A stretch of DNA of 64,000 bases from Triglochin maritima (taxonomy: Eukaryota; Streptophyta; Magnoliopsida; Alismatales; Juncaginaceae). Positions 32,463-43,014 of the stretch are shown here, in pieces. A model generated the notes under the pieces. That model ran no database searches, was not told the origin of the DNA, and was given only the letters and a program-made list of their open reading frames with translations. Numbering within the stretch: position 1 is the stretch's first letter; each line of letters starts with the position of its first letter. The stretch spans positions 45,034,925 through 45,098,924 of the forward strand of contig OY821772.1 in the NCBI GenBank assembly GCA_963682175.1, written 5' to 3'. A program made the translations under genes and the position numbers.

Positions 32463-33504
32463 CTGTGGCGGAGCCACGTAGAGGGCAGGTGTGCACCTGC
32501 CCCCACCTAGATTTTGGAGAGAGAAAAAATCAAAAAAAATTATTCAACTTTTTTATTGAATCCCATATATTTAAGTGTAGTATAATTGTTTAACTGTGTA
32601 GTATCATGAAGTTGACGGTATAATTGTTTAATTGTGGTTAAATTTGGGATTTGGGAGGAACTAAGATAATATTTTGACGAAAATTGATTTTAGAGTCAAT
32701 TTAATTCGGTTTAGGAACTTTGAAGTTCTTTTGAACAACTACATTTAGAAGATAAGTTATAATCTTTTGGACTTATATTGTTACAAGTAAGTTTGATAAT
32801 TTTTTAGTTGAAAAATGAACATTACATGAATTTTAGTCAAGTGTTCGGGATGTTTGGGATTTAACTATTTTTATTATAATGTGCAATCTTATTTTTCTAA
32901 TACAGCTATGTTTAGTGACATGTTATATCTCACTTTGATACTATCGAGATTGTTTGTTGGTTGAAAATGGAATTAAAAATTAAAATAAATTAGCATTTAT
33001 AGGAAACTTATTCATCAAAGTCATTCTATACATATGAATCGTAATGAATAATATATCTAAAGCTTGCAATTTCGTGAACGAAAATAGCAATGAGCATAAA
33101 TAGTAACAATTATTTCAAAATTCTTTTACTATAATTTTAGGTTATACTTGTACTCTATTTTGTTCCATCTATTTGTCTAGATTTTATCGATTTTAAACTT
33201 AAGAACGAACATAACCAATAAATGTTCCCAAACCACTTGCTTTGTGTTTGGATATTGGAATTTGTGTAGTAAGAATAAAATCAATTTAACAGTTGTGTCG
33301 TGTTTTATGGTTGTAAAAATTTCTTTTGGATGTTTGAATTTTAATGTATCTAGGTTTGAAAAAATGTTAAAAATGTGAAGAATAATTTCATATTTTTTAA
33401 TTAATTAATTAATTTAAAGTATATCTTAAAGTTGTGGATCTTTTAAAAAAAATTGACCAATGTGGAGAGTCTGCCCCACCCAAAAAAGTCCGGATCCGCC
33501 ACCA
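32463..33504. mobile_element. Non-autonomous hAT element (Tip100-type ends), copy 2
   Basis: The left end CTGTGGCGGAGCCACG and the reverse complement of the right end, GGTGGCGGATCC, match each other and copy 1 at 23509. The interior aligns with copy 1 over nearly its whole length, for example GGAGGAACTAAGATAATATT at 23660 and 32654. No transposase is present. I could not see a convincing 8-bp target duplication here, so the exact ends may be off by a few bases. Confidence 0.8.
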
Positions 33505-33937
33505 CCACTTAAAGTGGACTTACGGCTATTGACTTTAATTGGTGCTGGACAATAAGTTCATGAAAATGAAACCTGGCCTATCACCACAATTCCAGCATGT
33601 TTAGTTTTATATCATTATGACTTAACGAAAGAGTGTAGTCATTTTCTCCCTAATATAATATAATAGGTGCACTACGTTCAATCCATGAAATATATATAAA
33701 GAACAGGTAATTGCGCGTAACTTGCGCAGGCATCTCATCTAACTGTACCAAACCAGTGCTTTTGATTTGGACTTTGTGGTCCTCATGCCAATACAAAAAC
33801 TCTTTATAATCAATGATCAAATTCTATTTGTGTAGCTAATTTCAAATATGGCTAGCATGATACGTATGGATCACATACATGTTAATATATCAATAACGTC
33901 TCGGATTCTATATAATGAAGCAGAGCCATAATGCAAG

Positions 33938-34199
33938 TAGGGGTGAGCTCCGGTTCCGGACTGGACTGGACCGGACCGAACCGAACTGAAACCCGAATTT
34001 TCGGGAAGTCCGGACCGAAGACTGGACCGAATAGGTTCGGTCCGGTCCGAGTCGGTCCAAAACCCGAATTTTCCTCTTAAATTTTCGGTCCGGACCGAAG
34101 ACTGAATTTCCAAAATTTTGTGGACCGAAGACCGGACCGAAAAAATTCGGTCCGGTTCGGTCCGGGTGCCCGGACTGGACCGAATTTTGCTCGCCCCTA
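33938..34199. mobile_element. 262-bp hAT-type MITE rich in GGTCCGGACC motifs
   Basis: Terminal inverted repeats TAGGGGTGAGC (left) and TAGGGGCGAGC (reverse complement of the right end) are flanked by a perfect 8-bp target duplication, AATGCAAG (33930-33937 and 34200-34207). The interior is made of short GGTCCGGACC and ACCGAA motifs in both orientations and can fold on itself. No coding capacity; the minus-strand open frame at 33871-34356 is a by-product. Confidence 0.88.
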
Positions 34200-34442
34200 A
34201 ATGCAAGTGTTTAGATATCGTGTCACATTTGGTTTCTTTTGTATTTGATATTTTTTTAATAAACTTGGATATTGTGTTGAAATGTCGCTCTTCGATAGAG
34301 CTGCAAAAGTTTGAACGCTGCGAGATGCTCGTCTCCGATTTTCTCACGTCCAACAAATATTTTGTGTCTCATTTGTGAATTTGGGCTCCACAGCATGTTG
34401 AATTTGTATTGAAGCAACAAGCAGCTTGCGTGGATTAATAAC

Positions 34443-34449
34443 TATAAAT
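34443..34449 (+). promoter_or_regulatory. TATA box upstream of the peroxidase pseudogene
   Basis: TATAAAT about 108 bp before the ATG at 34551, matching the arrangement at peroxidase gene 3. Confidence 0.5.
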
Positions 34450-34550
34450 GCTCGTGCTAGGCCAACTCTTCCAAGCATAACAAATTAACTAGCTAGCTAG
34501 TGTGTGCAAGTTGTGCAACATTCTCTTCGTCTAGGAGATAATTCATCACC

Positions 34551-34755
34551 ATGGCTCTTGTAAACCGAAGTGCTCAACTCAAACTATTGTTTCTCTCTTT
34601 CCTTGCATGCACTGCTCATGCACAACTTTCTCCTTTTTTTTACTCCATCTCTTTGCCATCTTTGGTGTTCTCGGAAGTGAATCGAGCCGTTAGTAATGAC
34701 CCCCGAATGGGGAGCATCCTTACTTCGCCTCTTTTTCCATGATTGCTTTGTCAAC
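34551..34755 (+). pseudogene. Class III peroxidase pseudogene, exon 1 only
   Basis: The ATG, signal peptide (ending before QLSPFFYS) and first helix resemble exon 1 of peroxidase gene 3. The first conserved cysteine region (SCPA in gene 3) is deleted, and a single-base insertion after DPRMG shifts the frame, so that the distal-site sequence [12 protein letters not shown] continues in another frame up to a still-recognisable donor site at 34756. No exon 2 or 3 follows before the repeat-rich DNA at 35165. It cannot make a peroxidase. Promoter-like sequence is still present. Confidence 0.88.
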
Positions 34756-35852
34756 GTACGTGTGCATGCTAATTATTCCACTTCTTTTTGCTCCTTGGAA
34801 AAAAATTGTACATTCAACATATGCACGCCTCCGACAAAGTTTCACTAAGAACTATATGTAACCCCCCTTACAGGCAAAACATTTATATATCTCTAATGAG
34901 GATAAACAAAATGCAATTGCTCGTCGCGTACTAATTTATAATATTACTTGTTATTATTTTTTGCAAGTAGTTCATTTTCTTTTCAATTTGTATTCTAATT
35001 GGAGACATGTAATTAAGAATACTTTGAATCAATATTGGTTTCAAAGCGTATTTCCTAATTATTTTCTATGCTACTTTAAATACAACGGAAGAGACGACTT
35101 ATCTGATCGGGCCTTAATTTTCTATTCCAAAACCAATGCATTTTGGTATTTGTATGTAAGTTAGGTCATCTTTACTCATGACATTTTCATATATCTCAAC
35201 ATGGTCATATCGGTATTCTCTCTCTTCGTCACGTCAGCATAACATTTTTCTTCTCTCTTTTTCTACTATTCACTCATCAACCACAATTCACTCATAAAAT
35301 GTCAACCTAGTCACATCAACACTCACTAACTTCTATCTCATTTATTTCCTCTCATTTTTAATTTTCCACCATTCTTATTAATTATATCACATGTTTTAAG
35401 AAAATTAATTATATCACATATTTTTAAAAAATTAATTACGAAAATGTAATTAAATTTATTACTTTTATCAACGTTATTAAAGTAATTACAACAATCTTTT
35501 TAGCTTTTTTTAAATCATTTTAAATATTTTTTTCCAAACCTTTTTTTTCAAAATAATTTTTTTATTTGTATTAATTTTTTGAAATTTTAATTTATTTTTT
35601 TGAATTTATCTAAGATCAACCCTCAAATAATGTGACGGGGAGAAAATGTTACAAATTTAGATATTTTTATCCAATATAAAAATATATTTTTAACTATCCA
35701 ACATAATAATTTATTTTTAATTAAACTTAAAATAAAAACAAATTAAAACAAAACACAAAAAATAAAACGAAATTAAAAAAAAATGTATTAAAAAAACCCA
35801 AACCCAGGTCGTGATTTCTTCACGACCCGGGCGGTGGACAGCCAGGTCTCTC
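34756..35852. other. Gene-free stretch with a likely MITE interrupted by the gypsy LTR
   Basis: 34756-35160 is AT-rich DNA following the pseudogene. From about 35165 (GGTCATCTTTACTC) to 35852 the sequence has the CT-rich left half and AT-rich middle of a repeat resembling those near 6400 and 47405. Its GC-rich right end (GGTCGTGATTTCTTCACGACC) is cut by the LTR that starts at 35853, so the LTR inserted into it. Confidence 0.35.
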
Positions 35853-37726
35853 TGTAACGTCCCGAAACAGCGGAAGAATTTTTTTCAAATTTAAAACATA
35901 AACATACGACCGTCAACGGTCAACAAGGGCACGCTACTGGAAAAGTCAACAGAATATATATATAAAATATCTCCACGTGGAAGTCATAATACAGAGTGTC
36001 AAAAGAGTGATTACATGTCTAATACATAACTACAGTAATCACTACCTCTACAAAAAGGATGAAGCGACAGGACCCGATCCCGGAGGCACTCCCCTCGGTC
36101 ACCACCAACCTAAGACCGCCTGCTCCCTGAAAATGAAACATAAAATCTGCCTGAGTTCCCGAAAGGAACCCCGTATGCCAACATCTCCTATATATACAAA
36201 ATACAGATGAAAATGCCAAGAATGCTCATGCAATGCAATCCGCCTCGGGCCCAATGAATGCCCCAACCGCTACGGTCCATCTCCCAGCCGCGCACAGGGG
36301 CATGGGAAACATCCCCCACCCTGCCAATCCAGGCCCACACGAGGGGGGTCGCCGCACTCATCTCCCAGCCGCACACAGGGGCAATAGGGAGGCATCCCCC
36401 CTGCCAATCCAGACCCACACGAGGAGGTCTCGGCTTTCCTCCACAGGGAAAGTGCATCACCTTCCCCCACCAGGGAAGAAGGCATCTACCACCCACACAG
36501 GCATGGCAGGCATCCCTCTCTGCCGCACCGGCATCCACAAGGGGTCCAACAGAAATACGCTATCGTCGTAGGTGAAATCCGTAGCTCCGAGGTCCGGTGA
36601 TCAACCGTGGGCTCGGCAGCCGGTAGTCGCCTCTGCTCGACGTCACGTATGTGGATAAATCCTCCAAGGAAAGATAATTCGACCCACCAGTCGAACAAGG
36701 TCAAATCTAGCGGTCGACCGTTTGGAAGGTCTACGCTATACGTTTTATATACATATATATCCTGTCGGTCGAACCAGGGTCCGTTCAACTGATAAGGAAA
36801 ACTGCATGAATCCTGCCCACTGCATTCGGTCGACCGAAACTCTTTCGGTCAACCGGATCAACAGGCACTTCACTACAGGAAAACTGCACGCGGTCGGTCG
36901 ACCGGATCCAGAGCGGTCGACCGTTTAGATGGTCAACGCTCTTGACCGACTTTGCGCAGTTCGGTCGACCGAGACACACACTCGGTCGGCCGAAGGTCTG
37001 TCTACCCTATCTACTGGGATCGGTCGACCGAACAACCACCGGTCGACCGGACTAATATAACCCTTATAAAATATTCCCGCTAAAATTTGGCATAAACGGT
37101 CAACCGTCACACAGACGTCGTTCGACCGTTTTCGGGCAGTAAGCAAATATATACTAAACTCGGTCGACCGAGACCACAACCGGTCGACCGAAACATGCAT
37201 TTTCCCTCTGGACAGGCATCATCCAGACGCCGTTCGGTCGACCGAACACTCAATCGGTCGACCGAACAGAGCGTCTTCAACCTCTGTCCAGTCGGGTTTC
37301 TCGCCGGGAAACGACACCAACGCCGCCCCCTACACTCCCACACCTCTTGGGGAGTTACTATGAAGACTTGGCATACCTTTCACCGTGAAGAAGACGAGTG
37401 CGGCGAGCTCCTCCTCCTCCGGCGTCGCTTCTAGCTCCTTCTCCTTCTTTCCTCCGTTCCCGGCGCTCCTCCTTCGCTTGCGCCTTCACCACGTCGCCGG
37501 AGCTCCTCTCCTTCCTCCTCTGGTCGCCGGGATGCAAGAAGAATGGGTGAGTGTTGGGTGGAAAACGAAATGGAAACCAAAAGAGCAAAATGGGGTGAGA
37601 TTTTGGTTTTTAAAACAAACCCTAACACCTACCCCATACCCCCTCCATACCTTCACCCACTACACCCATCACTCCACTCCATACCTCCCTCACCCCCACT
37701 CTCTCTCTCTCTCACACGACTTTACA
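35853..37726 (-). repeat. Complete LTR of the gypsy element (LTR E)
   Basis: 1874 bp, from TGTAACGTCCCGAAACAG to CACACGACTTTACA; on the minus strand it begins TGTAAAG and ends TTACA. Eleven exact CGGTCGACCG palindromes and several variants lie at 36710-37265 in the U3 half. A TATA-like stretch occurs at about 36740-36752 on the minus strand. The GC-rich open frames at 36188-36571 and 37195-37741 are LTR sequence and not genes. Confidence 0.88.
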
Positions 37727-37745
37727 ATCCACCCTCCTTAAAAGG
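37727..37745 (-). other. Polypurine tract of the gypsy element
   Basis: On the minus strand, AAGGAGGGTGGAT lies directly before the LTR start TGTAAAGTCG, the expected place and composition for the plus-strand primer of reverse transcription. Confidence 0.65.
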
Positions 37746-37924
37746 ATTTCGCCCCGAAATCAGAAAGGTAACTCACCGAAAAGCTCCGGATACTGCTTCC
37801 GAACTTCCTCCTCGATCTCCCAGGTGGCCTCGCGCTCACTGTGATGCTGCCATCTGACCTTAACCATCGGAATGGTCCTCCTCCTGAGCTGATGGTCCAT
37901 CCGATCGATGATCTCAACTGGCCT

Positions 37925-39137
37925 CTACTCAAGTGACAAGTCCTGCCGGATCTCAGGCACTGCAATCTCTATCACATGTGTCGGGTCTGCAACGTACTTC
38001 CTCAACATAGAAACATGGAAGACGTTGTGAAGGCCAGAGAACTGTGGTGGCAAAGCAACTCTGTAGGCGACCTCCCCGACACGGTCCAAGATCTCAAAAG
38101 GTCCGACATACCTCGGACTGAGCTTCCCCTTCTTCCCGAACCTCATCACTCCCCGAGCTGGTGAAATCTTCAGGAAGACGTGATCTCCAACCTCGAAGCT
38201 CAAGGTGACGGTCAGCATAACTCTTCTGTCTGCTCTGTGCTGTAGCCAACCTCCTCCTGATCAGGTCAACCTTCTCTGCGTACATCTGCACAAGCTCTGG
38301 ACCCACTAATTGCCTCTCGCCTACGTCACTCCAGCATACCGGCGATCTGCACGGCCTCCCGTACAATGCCTCATACGGTGTCATCCCAATACTAGCATGG
38401 TAGCTATTGTTGTAGGCAAACTCGATCAGAGGTAGATGCTCATCCCAGTGTCCAGCCCAGTCCAGCGTGCAAGCCCTCAGCATATCCTCCAAGGTCTGGA
38501 TAGTCCTCTCTGACTGACCGTCTGTCTGAGGGTGAAAAGTTGTACTGAATCTCAGACGTGTCCCCAGTGCTTGCTGCAGACTCCCCCAAAATCTGGATGT
38601 GAACCTCGGATCTCTGTCAGAGATGATGCTCACCGGTACTCCGTGCAATCTGACGATCTCCTCTACATATAGCTTCGCCAGACTCTCCAAAGGCAAGGTG
38701 GTCTTGATGGCCAGAAAGTGCGCTGACTTGGTCAGTCTATCGACTATCACCCAAATCGCGTCATGGAACCGCCTCGTCTTCGGTAGCCCCGTAACGAAAT
38801 CCATCGTCACGTGCTCCCACTTCCACTCCGGAAGCTCGATACTCTGCATAGGCCCAGCTGGCCTCTGGTGCTCGATCTTCACCTGCTGACAGACCAAACA
38901 CCGACTCACGAACTCTGCAATGTCCTTCTTCATGCCTCTCCACCAGAAGTTCCGCTGCAGGTCCTTATACATCTTCGTGCTCCCTGGATGGATGGTGTAC
39001 TTCGCTCTGTGTGCCTCCTCCATGATGTCATCTCTCATCTCATCAACCCTCGGCACCCAGATCCGCCCTCTGAATCTCAGACCTCCATCGACCCCAACAC
39101 TGAAATCTGACCCCTCTCTGCCAGTCAACTCCAGCAA
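37925..39137 (-). pseudogene. Gypsy integrase and C-terminal chromo-like region, broken
   Basis: The integrase zinc-binding region (H...H, then CLVCQQVK), the DDE core ([15 protein letters not shown], and [12 protein letters not shown]) and the GPY/F-like segment are recognisable on the minus strand. The integrase frame (39137-38094) is out of phase with the upstream RT frame, shifts again near 38210 into the frame of [13 protein letters not shown], and that frame meets an in-frame TAG near 37925, beyond which homology continues in the same frame to about 37750. As read it cannot give a full integrase. Confidence 0.85.
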
Positions 39138-40477
39138 CTGGCCAACTCATCATCCTCATGCTGCGCCTGTACTACCTGTGAAACGGTCTGTGGCTCTACT
39201 CGCAACCCAGCTAACACCGCTCCCTCTGAGTCCCCAGTGAACGACCTCCACTCTGCCAATGACTCAAGCAGTCTCCACTCCTGAAGGCACATGCCAGCAA
39301 CTGATAGTTCCACTCTCCTACTCAAGGCGTCTGCAACTGAATTCGCCTTCCCCGGGTGGTAGGAGATGGTGAAATCGTAGTCCTTAATGAACTCCAACCA
39401 ACGTCGCTGTCTCATATTCAACTCCTTCTGGGAGAAGAGGTACTTCAGACTCTGGTGGTCGGTGAATACCTCGAACTGCTCTCCATACAGGTAGTGTCTC
39501 CATGTCTTCAGTGCGTGCACAACGGCTGCCAACTCCAAGTCATGCGTCGGGTAATTCTTCTCATGGGTCTTCAACTGCCTCGACGCGTATGCAATCACCC
39601 TCCCGTGCTGCATCAACACGCAACCCAAACCAATGCCTGATGCGTCGCTGTAGACCACAAAACCTCCTGTGCCGCTCGGCAGAGTCAAAACTGGAGCTGT
39701 CGTCAGTCGTCTCTTCAGCTCCTGAAAGCTGTCCTCGCACTTCTGGGACCAAACAAAAGTGACTCCCTTCTGCGTCAGGGCAGTCAGAGGTGCAGCTAAC
39801 CTCGAGAAGTCTTTGATGAAGCGACGGTAGTAACCCGCCAATCCAACAAAGCTCCTTATCTCCGTCACGCTCGTAGGGGCTCTCCACTCAGTCACTGCCT
39901 CTACCTTCGCCGGATCCACCGAAATACCCTCTGCAGAAACAATGTGACCCAGAAATGCGACTCTGTCCAACCAGAATTCGCACTTCGAAAACTTAGCATA
40001 CAACCTCTGGTCTCTCAAAATGCTAAGTACAATCCGCAGGTACTCTCTGTGCTGCTCCACATCGGGTGAGTAAATCAGAATATCATCCACAAAGACAACG
40101 ACACAACTATCCAAGTACTGCCTGAACGTCCGGTTCATCAGATCCATGAAAGCTGCCGGAGCGTTCGTCAACCCAAAATGCATCACCAAAAACTCATAGT
40201 GCCCATATCTGGTCCTGAATGCTGTCTTCTGGACATCCTCCTCTCGGATCCTCAGCTGATGGTATCCTGAGCGTAGGTCGATCTTAGAGAAGACCTTCGC
40301 TGATTGCAACTGATCGAACAGGTCCTCAATCCTAGGTAGGGGATACCTATTCTTGATGGTGACCTTGTTCAGCATCCTATAGTCAATGCACATCCGCAAA
40401 GACCCGTCCTTCTTCTTCACAAACAGCACTGGCGCGCCCCAAGGTGAGACACTCGGTCTGATGAATCCAGCCTCCAT
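39125..40477 (-). pseudogene. Gypsy reverse transcriptase and RNase H
   Basis: 450 residues beginning just after an in-frame stop. RT motifs are intact, including [20 protein letters not shown] near the start and the catalytic FVDDILIYS. The RNase H domain follows, with [20 protein letters not shown] and TDHQSLKYL. The frame is the same as gag, so this was one polyprotein. The end of the frame is out of register with integrase. The catalytic core looks intact; the polyprotein context is broken. Confidence 0.88.
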
Positions 40478-40483
40478 CAGCTC

Positions 40484-42193
40484 CTATAGCTGCTTCTTCA
40501 ACTCTGCCAACTCCGCGGGCGCCATCCTGTACGGGGCCTTCGACTGCGGTGAGGTGTCTGCTGCCAGCTCAATGCAAAACTCCATCTCTCGCGGAGGTGG
40601 CAATCCTGGAATATCATCTGGAAACACCTCTGTAAACTCCCGTACCACATCTATCTCGTCCAGCCTCGGAGACTCAGCCTCTGGAACAACCAGCGTCGCC
40701 AGAAACGCTCTGCAACCCTGCTGTATCAACCTCTGAGCCCTCAAAGCTGACACCACAATGCGGCCTCCTCTGTTCCTGACTCCTCTAATCATGATATCAG
40801 GCAACCCCATCCTCGGAATCAAAACCTTCCTCTCACGGCAAAGGACACGCACGTCATGCCGGGACAGCCAGTCCATCCCCAGAATAACGTCGAAGTCCTC
40901 CATCGGTAGCAAGACCAGATCTGCCGGAAAATCTTGGTCTCCCGAAACAACCGTGGCGCCGGGGATGAAGCTCCCCACAGTGCCCACCAGACCCAGGGGT
41001 GTGCTGACCTCCAAAGTGGCAGTCAACATCGCAAGGGTACAGCCCAACACTCCCGCAAATCGCTCCGAGATGAACGAGTGTGTCGCGCCACAATCAAAAA
41101 ACACTCTAGCCTCTAAACCTGCCACAAGAAGTGTACCTTCCACGACGGTGCTGGCGTCCCTCGCCTCCTCTGCCTGGATAGTGAAGACTCGTCCAGTGCG
41201 CTGACCCTGCTGCGGTGCTGCGGGTCTCCTAGCTCCGCCGCCACTGACACTCGGAAGTCCCAGAGGTCTGCTCGGTCCAGCGCCCTTGCTAGGGCAGTTC
41301 CTGACGAAGTGGCCCTGCTGACCACAACCATGACAAGTAATCGACCCCAAGCAGCGCCCAGTGTGCACCCTGCCACAGCTCCTGCACGCCTCTGGCTGCG
41401 GCGCCCCTGCTGCCTCGATCCGGGGCCTCTTGCCCGACTTCCCCGAACTCTGCCCTCCTGGCCTCCCTGAGGATCTCCCTACCGATCTCCTATCATCCTG
41501 ATAATTCTCCCGGTAGTCCCTCTCCATGATAGTGGCACTCCTCACTGCATCCGCCAAGGTGCGCGGCATGCTCGACAACATTCGGGTCCTCAGATGCTTC
41601 CAGAGTCCCCCGACAAACTTCATCGACCTCTGCGCCTGGGTGACGAAAATCTCCGGACAGTAACGCTCAAGGGCGTTAAACTTCCCAATGTACTCCTCCA
41701 GTGTCATGCTCCCCTGCTCCAGGGTCAGGAACTCCACCCGCTTCCCATCTCGCACATGCTCCGGGAAGTACTGCTCGTTGAACTCCTCAACGAACTCCTC
41801 CCATAAGAAATCCTCTCGACCGGTGAACACAACTACTGAAGTCGACCTCCACCAGTTCGCTGCAGCTCCTCTCAGCACATAGGTGGCCAGGTCCACCTTC
41901 TTCTCCGGAGTACAGTCGATAGCCCTGAAGATCGTCTGCATAGTGAGGATCCACTCCTCAGCTGCCTCTGCATCCATCTGCCCAGCAAACGTCGGAGGGT
42001 GCTGCCTCATGAACTGGTCGTGCATCGCACCGGCCCCCGCCTGCGCACTCTGCGCGGCCTGGCGCTCTAACATCCCGCTCAACCGCTCCACGGTGTCGAA
42101 CAGGACTCTGCGCTCTGCCTCCCGGGCCTCCTCTCTCTCGGTCTCGCTCGAACAGCGAGTCTCAACCGCAGGCACAACCCGTCTCGGAGGCAT
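40484..42193 (-). CDS. Gypsy Gag and aspartic protease (569 residues)
   Basis: Begins MPPRRVVP at the only ATG near the frame start. The Gag core (FMRQHPPTFAGQ ... EEWILTMQTIF ... VEFLTLEQGSMTLEEY) is followed by a CCHC zinc knuckle (CHGCGQQGHFVRNC) and a retropepsin with active-site FFDCGATHSFIS and GMDWLSRHD. The protease has DCG rather than the usual D(S/T)G, a variant at the base next to the catalytic Asp. The frame stops at a single TAG (40484-40486), directly upstream of and in frame with the reverse transcriptase, at a place where related elements read through. The Gag-protease part is intact. Confidence 0.88.
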   Translation of the reverse strand: MPPRRVVPAVETRCSSETEREEAREAERRVLFDTVERLSGMLERQAAQSAQAGAGAMHDQFMRQHPPTFAGQMDAEAAEEWILTMQTIFRAIDCTPEKKVDLATYVLRGAAANWWRSTSVVVFTGREDFLWEEFVEEFNEQYFPEHVRDGKRVEFLTLEQGSMTLEEYIGKFNALERYCPEIFVTQAQRSMKFVGGLWKHLRTRMLSSMPRTLADAVRSATIMERDYRENYQDDRRSVGRSSGRPGGQSSGKSGKRPRIEAAGAPQPEACRSCGRVHTGRCLGSITCHGCGQQGHFVRNCPSKGAGPSRPLGLPSVSGGGARRPAAPQQGQRTGRVFTIQAEEARDASTVVEGTLLVAGLEARVFFDCGATHSFISERFAGVLGCTLAMLTATLEVSTPLGLVGTVGSFIPGATVVSGDQDFPADLVLLPMEDFDVILGMDWLSRHDVRVLCRERKVLIPRMGLPDIMIRGVRNRGGRIVVSALRAQRLIQQGCRAFLATLVVPEAESPRLDEIDVVREFTEVFPDDIPGLPPPREMEFCIELAADTSPQSKAPYRMAPAELAELKKQL

Positions 42194-42307
42194 CACTCTA
42201 CAGAACAAAAAGACTCACATCAGAATGATCATGAATGCATGCAATGGACCTCTAGACTCTAATCCTAACTCGATGGTGGTTTCTTTGGAAAATACGCCGG
42301 GATCAAG

Positions 42308-42319
42308 GCTCTGATACCA
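42308..42319 (-). other. Primer-binding site (tRNA-iMet) of the gypsy element
   Basis: Reads TGGTATCAGAGC on the minus strand, three bases inside the LTR end at 42323. This fixes the LTR boundary and the element's orientation. Confidence 0.85.
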
Positions 42320-42322
42320 AGT

Positions 42323-42681
42323 TGTAACGTCCCGAAACAGCGGAAGAATTTTTTTCAAATTTAAAACATAAACATACGACCGTCAACGGTCAACAAGGGC
42401 ACGCTACTGGAAAAGTCAACAGAATATATATATAAAATATCTCCACGTGGAAGTCATAATACAGAGTGTCAAAAGAGTGATTACATGTCTAATACATAAC
42501 TACAGTAATCACTACCTCTACAAAAAGGATGAAGCGACAGGACCCGATCCCGGAGGCACTCCCCTCGGTCACCACCAACCTAAGACCGCCTGCTCCCTGA
42601 AAATGAAACATAAAATCTGCCTGAGTTCCCGAAAGAAACCCCGTATGCCAACATCTCCTATATATACAGAAATACAGATGA
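42323..42681 (-). repeat. Truncated 5' LTR of the gypsy element
   Basis: Identical to 35853 onward apart from about two differences, until homology stops at about 42681. The remaining 1.5 kb of the LTR, including the U3 promoter and its palindrome cluster, is missing. The element therefore lacks its own 5' promoter. Confidence 0.85.
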
Positions 42682-43014
42682 CCATTGTATTACCGTTAAG
42701 TGGAATTCATACATTATCATAATCATATTGTACAATTAGTTTATTTAGATCATCCCATATAGTTAGTTAGCTCAGTTAGAATTAGCCTCCATTCAATGTA
42801 ACGACATATTCATGTATTGGGCCCATCAGGCCCAACTCAGCCCATACGCCTATATAAAGGCGTGACCATTGTATTACCAATTAAGTTTTAGTGAATCAAT
42901 AACAGAATCATCAAAATCTTTCTAATCCACCTCTCGTCTTCTTCCATCCGCTCTTCCCTCGCCTTGGATCCTTCTCCTTATCTTGCTTGATCTCATTCCT
43001 TGGAGTTTTACAGG
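42679..43014 (+). mobile_element. Copia-like LTR fragments
   Basis: TGACCATTGTATTACC occurs at 42679 and again at 42862, each followed by similar sequence (TTAAGT ... AATCAT). The second is preceded by a TATA box (CCTATATAAAGGC, 42849-42861) and followed by CT-rich leader sequence ending TTGGAGTTTTACA. This is the promoter, R and U5 part of a short LTR, with a partial second copy to its left that abuts the broken gypsy LTR. Exact ends are unclear. Confidence 0.45.

Larger units (their letters stand above)
35853..42681 (-). mobile_element. Gypsy-type LTR retrotransposon, chromovirus-like (minus strand)
   Basis: A complete 3' LTR (35853-37726), polypurine tract (37727-37745), gag-pol region (about 37750-42193), primer-binding site (42308-42319) and a truncated 5' LTR (42323-42681). 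The gene order gag, protease, reverse transcriptase/RNase H, integrase defines Ty3/gypsy; the integrase C-terminal extension (FHVSMLRKYV ... RWQHHSEREATWE) is like that of chromoviruses of the Tekay/Del group. The two LTRs differ at about two positions over their 350 shared bases, which points to a young insertion. The coding region nevertheless has two in-frame stops and two frame changes. Confidence 0.9.

Noticed and set aside
34756..35852. Search for exons 2 and 3 of the fourth peroxidase
   Set aside because: No GCD, SCAD or SGAHTIG coding sequence found on the plus strand; the gene is truncated here.
36188..36571. Several GC-rich frames of 100-116 codons
   Set aside because: They lie inside gypsy LTR E, mutually overlap on both strands and have no family features.
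37195..37741. Ser/Pro-rich frame of 118 codons
   Set aside because: LTR leader sequence, CT-rich, continuous with the U3 end of LTR E.
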